A stretch of DNA of 7,036 nucleotides, taken from the NCBI GenBank assembly GCA_000436035.1, contig FR893274.1, positions 1 to 7,036 of the forward strand, given 5' to 3'. The position numbers and the translations under genes are program-made. The DNA is from Prevotella sp. CAG:732. Its GTDB lineage: Bacteria; Bacteroidota; Bacteroidia; Bacteroidales; Bacteroidaceae. This document shows positions 6,413 to 7,036 of this stretch, one piece after another; position 1 is the stretch's first letter, and every line of letters begins with the position of its first letter. The notes beneath the pieces are model-generated. The model saw only the letters and a list, made by a program, of their open reading frames with translations, had not been told where the DNA came from and ran no database searches.

Positions 6413-6420
6413 CAAAGGTA
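6413..6420 (-). promoter_or_regulatory. -7 element for GH115, without a recognisable -33 box
   Basis: TACCTTTG on the minus strand matches TAnnTTTG and would give a leader of about 85-90 nt. At the expected -33 distance (about 6440-6445) the sequence does not resemble TTTG. This fits a promoter that depends on an activator, as is common for polysaccharide utilisation genes, but that is inference. Confidence 0.5.
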
Positions 6421-6473
6421 GCATAAAAGAATGAGAAACCTACTTTCTGGCGTAACACTTTGTTTTCTTTTTG

Positions 6474-6491
6474 TTTCTTCAAGAGAAGAAA
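6474..6491. repeat. 7-bp inverted repeat in the divergent region
   Basis: TTTCTTC (6474-6480) and GAAGAAA (6485-6491) are exact inverted copies around AAGA. It lies between the GH115 -7 element and the GH43 promoter. It could be an operator, but the arms are simple purine/pyrimidine runs that can arise by chance. Confidence 0.3.
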
Positions 6492-6554
6492 ACGTGATTT
6501 TTGGAGTCTTTTCCGTCAAAAACGACAGAATCGGCTAGAATTTCTCCCTTTTCT

Positions 6555-6585
6555 TTTGTGGGTTCGTTGGAAAATTGTAATTTTG
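6555..6585 (+). promoter_or_regulatory. Bacteroidota-type promoter for the GH43 gene
   Basis: TTTG (6555-6558) and TAATTTTG (6578-6585) match the consensus with a 19-bp spacer. The predicted transcription start is about 6589-6592, some 75 nt before the ATG. Confidence 0.7.
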
Positions 6586-6590
6586 CAATC

Positions 6591-6623
6591 GGGTGTCATC
6601 ATACACCTATTTCGCATGATGCG
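6591..6623 (+). promoter_or_regulatory. Two tandem small stem-loops at the 5' end of the GH43 leader
   Basis: GGTGT (6592-6596) pairs with ACACC (6603-6607) around CATCAT, extendable by a G-U pair (6591 with 6608). Five bases later CGCAT (6613-6617) and ATGCG (6619-6623) form a second inverted repeat, which as RNA would fold as about three to four pairs with a small loop. The first stem would sit at the very 5' end of the mRNA, suggesting a stabilising role. Confidence 0.35.
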
Positions 6624-6664
6624 GAAGAATCTATTCAGTCATATAAATCTAACAATCAGAAAAA

Positions 6665-7036
6665 ATGAAGAAGCAATTATCAATGGTTCTATTATCGTTG
6701 CTTGCCTTGGCTCCAATGCAAGCGCAGAATCTACAGAAAGGAAATTATGGTTATCTCTATTGCCACATGAGTGACAAGGGGGAATATACAGCTTTCGCCA
6801 TTTCTCGTGATGGATACAATTATCAAGACATCAATGAGGGCAAGGCGATCTTCGACCCCAAGGAGCATGCTCGTATCGAGGGTGGAACTCGTGATGCCTA
6901 TATCACCCGTGCCCATGATGGGAAGGGCTACCTGATGGTGACCACCGATATGTGTGTTGCCAAGAGCCACAAGTGGGACAACTATGGCATCGACTTGCTT
7001 CGAAGCGATGACTTGATTCATTGGAAGAGCGTCACC
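6665..7036 (+). CDS. GH43-family glycoside hydrolase, N-terminal part (cut by window edge)
   Basis: An open frame of 124 codons runs from ATG 6665 to the window end. MKKQLSMVLLSLLALAPMQA (1-20) is a Sec signal peptide with likely cleavage after QA and no lipobox Cys, so the enzyme is probably periplasmic. The mature start NYGYLYCHMSDKGEYTAFAI is followed by RIEGGTRDAYI (70-80), GYLMVTTDM (88-96) and WDNYGIDLLRSDDLIHW (104-120). Short strands in which visible aromatic and Asp residues precede a 'sample of daily account' motif (SDDLxxW) mark the five-bladed propeller of GH43-like enzymes. Asp77 in RDAY is a candidate catalytic base. Known GH43 activities include alpha-L-arabinofuranosidase, beta-xylosidase and arabinanase; pairing with a divergent GH115 favours a role on arabinoxylan or xylan, but the fragment does not decide it. 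The A-rich context and signal peptide support this start. Confidence 0.82.
   Translation, partial: MKKQLSMVLLSLLALAPMQAQNLQKGNYGYLYCHMSDKGEYTAFAISRDGYNYQDINEGKAIFDPKEHARIEGGTRDAYITRAHDGKGYLMVTTDMCVAKSHKWDNYGIDLLRSDDLIHWKSVT

Larger units (their letters stand above)
6322..6664. other. Divergent intergenic control region, GH115 / GH43
   Basis: This 343-bp AT-rich stretch contains no supportable gene. It holds a -7 box for GH115, a full promoter for GH43, a 7-bp inverted repeat between them, a wider TTTTTG (6498-6503) / CAAAAA (6517-6522) dyad, and small stem-loops in the leaders, including a weak GAGA/TCTC pairing at 6395-6407 in the GH115 leader. A shared regulator binding in the middle is plausible. 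Confidence 0.6.

Noticed and set aside
6460..6774. A plus-strand frame of 104 codons overlapping the GH43 start, including an ATG at 6616 in the second leader hairpin
   Set aside because: It begins upstream of the predicted transcription start, has no recognisable product and is out of frame with the clear GH43 gene. The ATG at 6616 could be a leader start, but the frame runs far into GH43 with no sign of coding selection.
1..7036. CRISPR arrays, tRNA or rRNA genes, insertion sequences, phage attachment sites
   Set aside because: No regularly spaced repeats, tRNA cloverleaf with CCA end, rRNA-like segments, transposase frames or terminal inverted repeats were seen on either strand.

Overview
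The window looks like a chromosomal segment of a gut- or rumen-type Bacteroidota, most likely Prevotellaceae (Prevotella/Segatella-like). The taxon is an inference. It rests on Bacteroidota-type promoters (-33 TTTG or TTG, about 20 bp, -7 TAnnTTTG) ahead of most genes, near-absence of Shine-Dalgarno sequences, A/T-rich leaders, and GH115 and GH43 enzymes of the kind found in Bacteroidota polysaccharide utilisation loci.

Layout: (a) 1-256, minus: the N-terminal 85 codons of the electron-transfer flavoprotein beta subunit (etfB), running off the left edge. (b) 257-572: a divergent control region with a promoter on each strand, a repeat/dyad cluster between them, and a stem-loop at the start of each predicted leader. 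(c) 573-3077, plus: a two-gene unit encoding a fused TagD/RfaE2-like cytidylyltransferase plus GHMP-kinase-like protein, then a FucP-family sugar/H+ symporter. (d) 3107-3709, minus: riboflavin synthase (ribE) with its own promoter, convergent with the symporter. (e) 3772-6321, minus: a secreted GH115 xylan alpha-1,2-glucuronidase. (f) 6322-6664: a second divergent control region. (g) 6665-7036, plus: the start of a secreted GH43 enzyme, running off the right edge.

How the genes may work together: GH115 and GH43 are divergent, both carry Sec signal peptides, and fit periplasmic trimming of glucurono(arabino)xylan oligosaccharides. No SusC/SusD or regulator gene lies in the window, so the rest of any PUL would be to the right. 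The transferase/kinase-like fusion and the symporter look like an uptake-and-activation unit for a sugar or polyol; its substrate cannot be read from the sequence. EtfB and RibE are housekeeping flavin functions that appear to be neighbours by chance.

The least explained part is the leader of the fusion gene. A 9-bp perfect hairpin carries in its loop the AUG of a 15-codon basic ORF whose stop overlaps the start of the fusion gene (ATGA). Three of the five identified promoters are followed almost at once by a clear stem-loop, and a fourth by a weak one.
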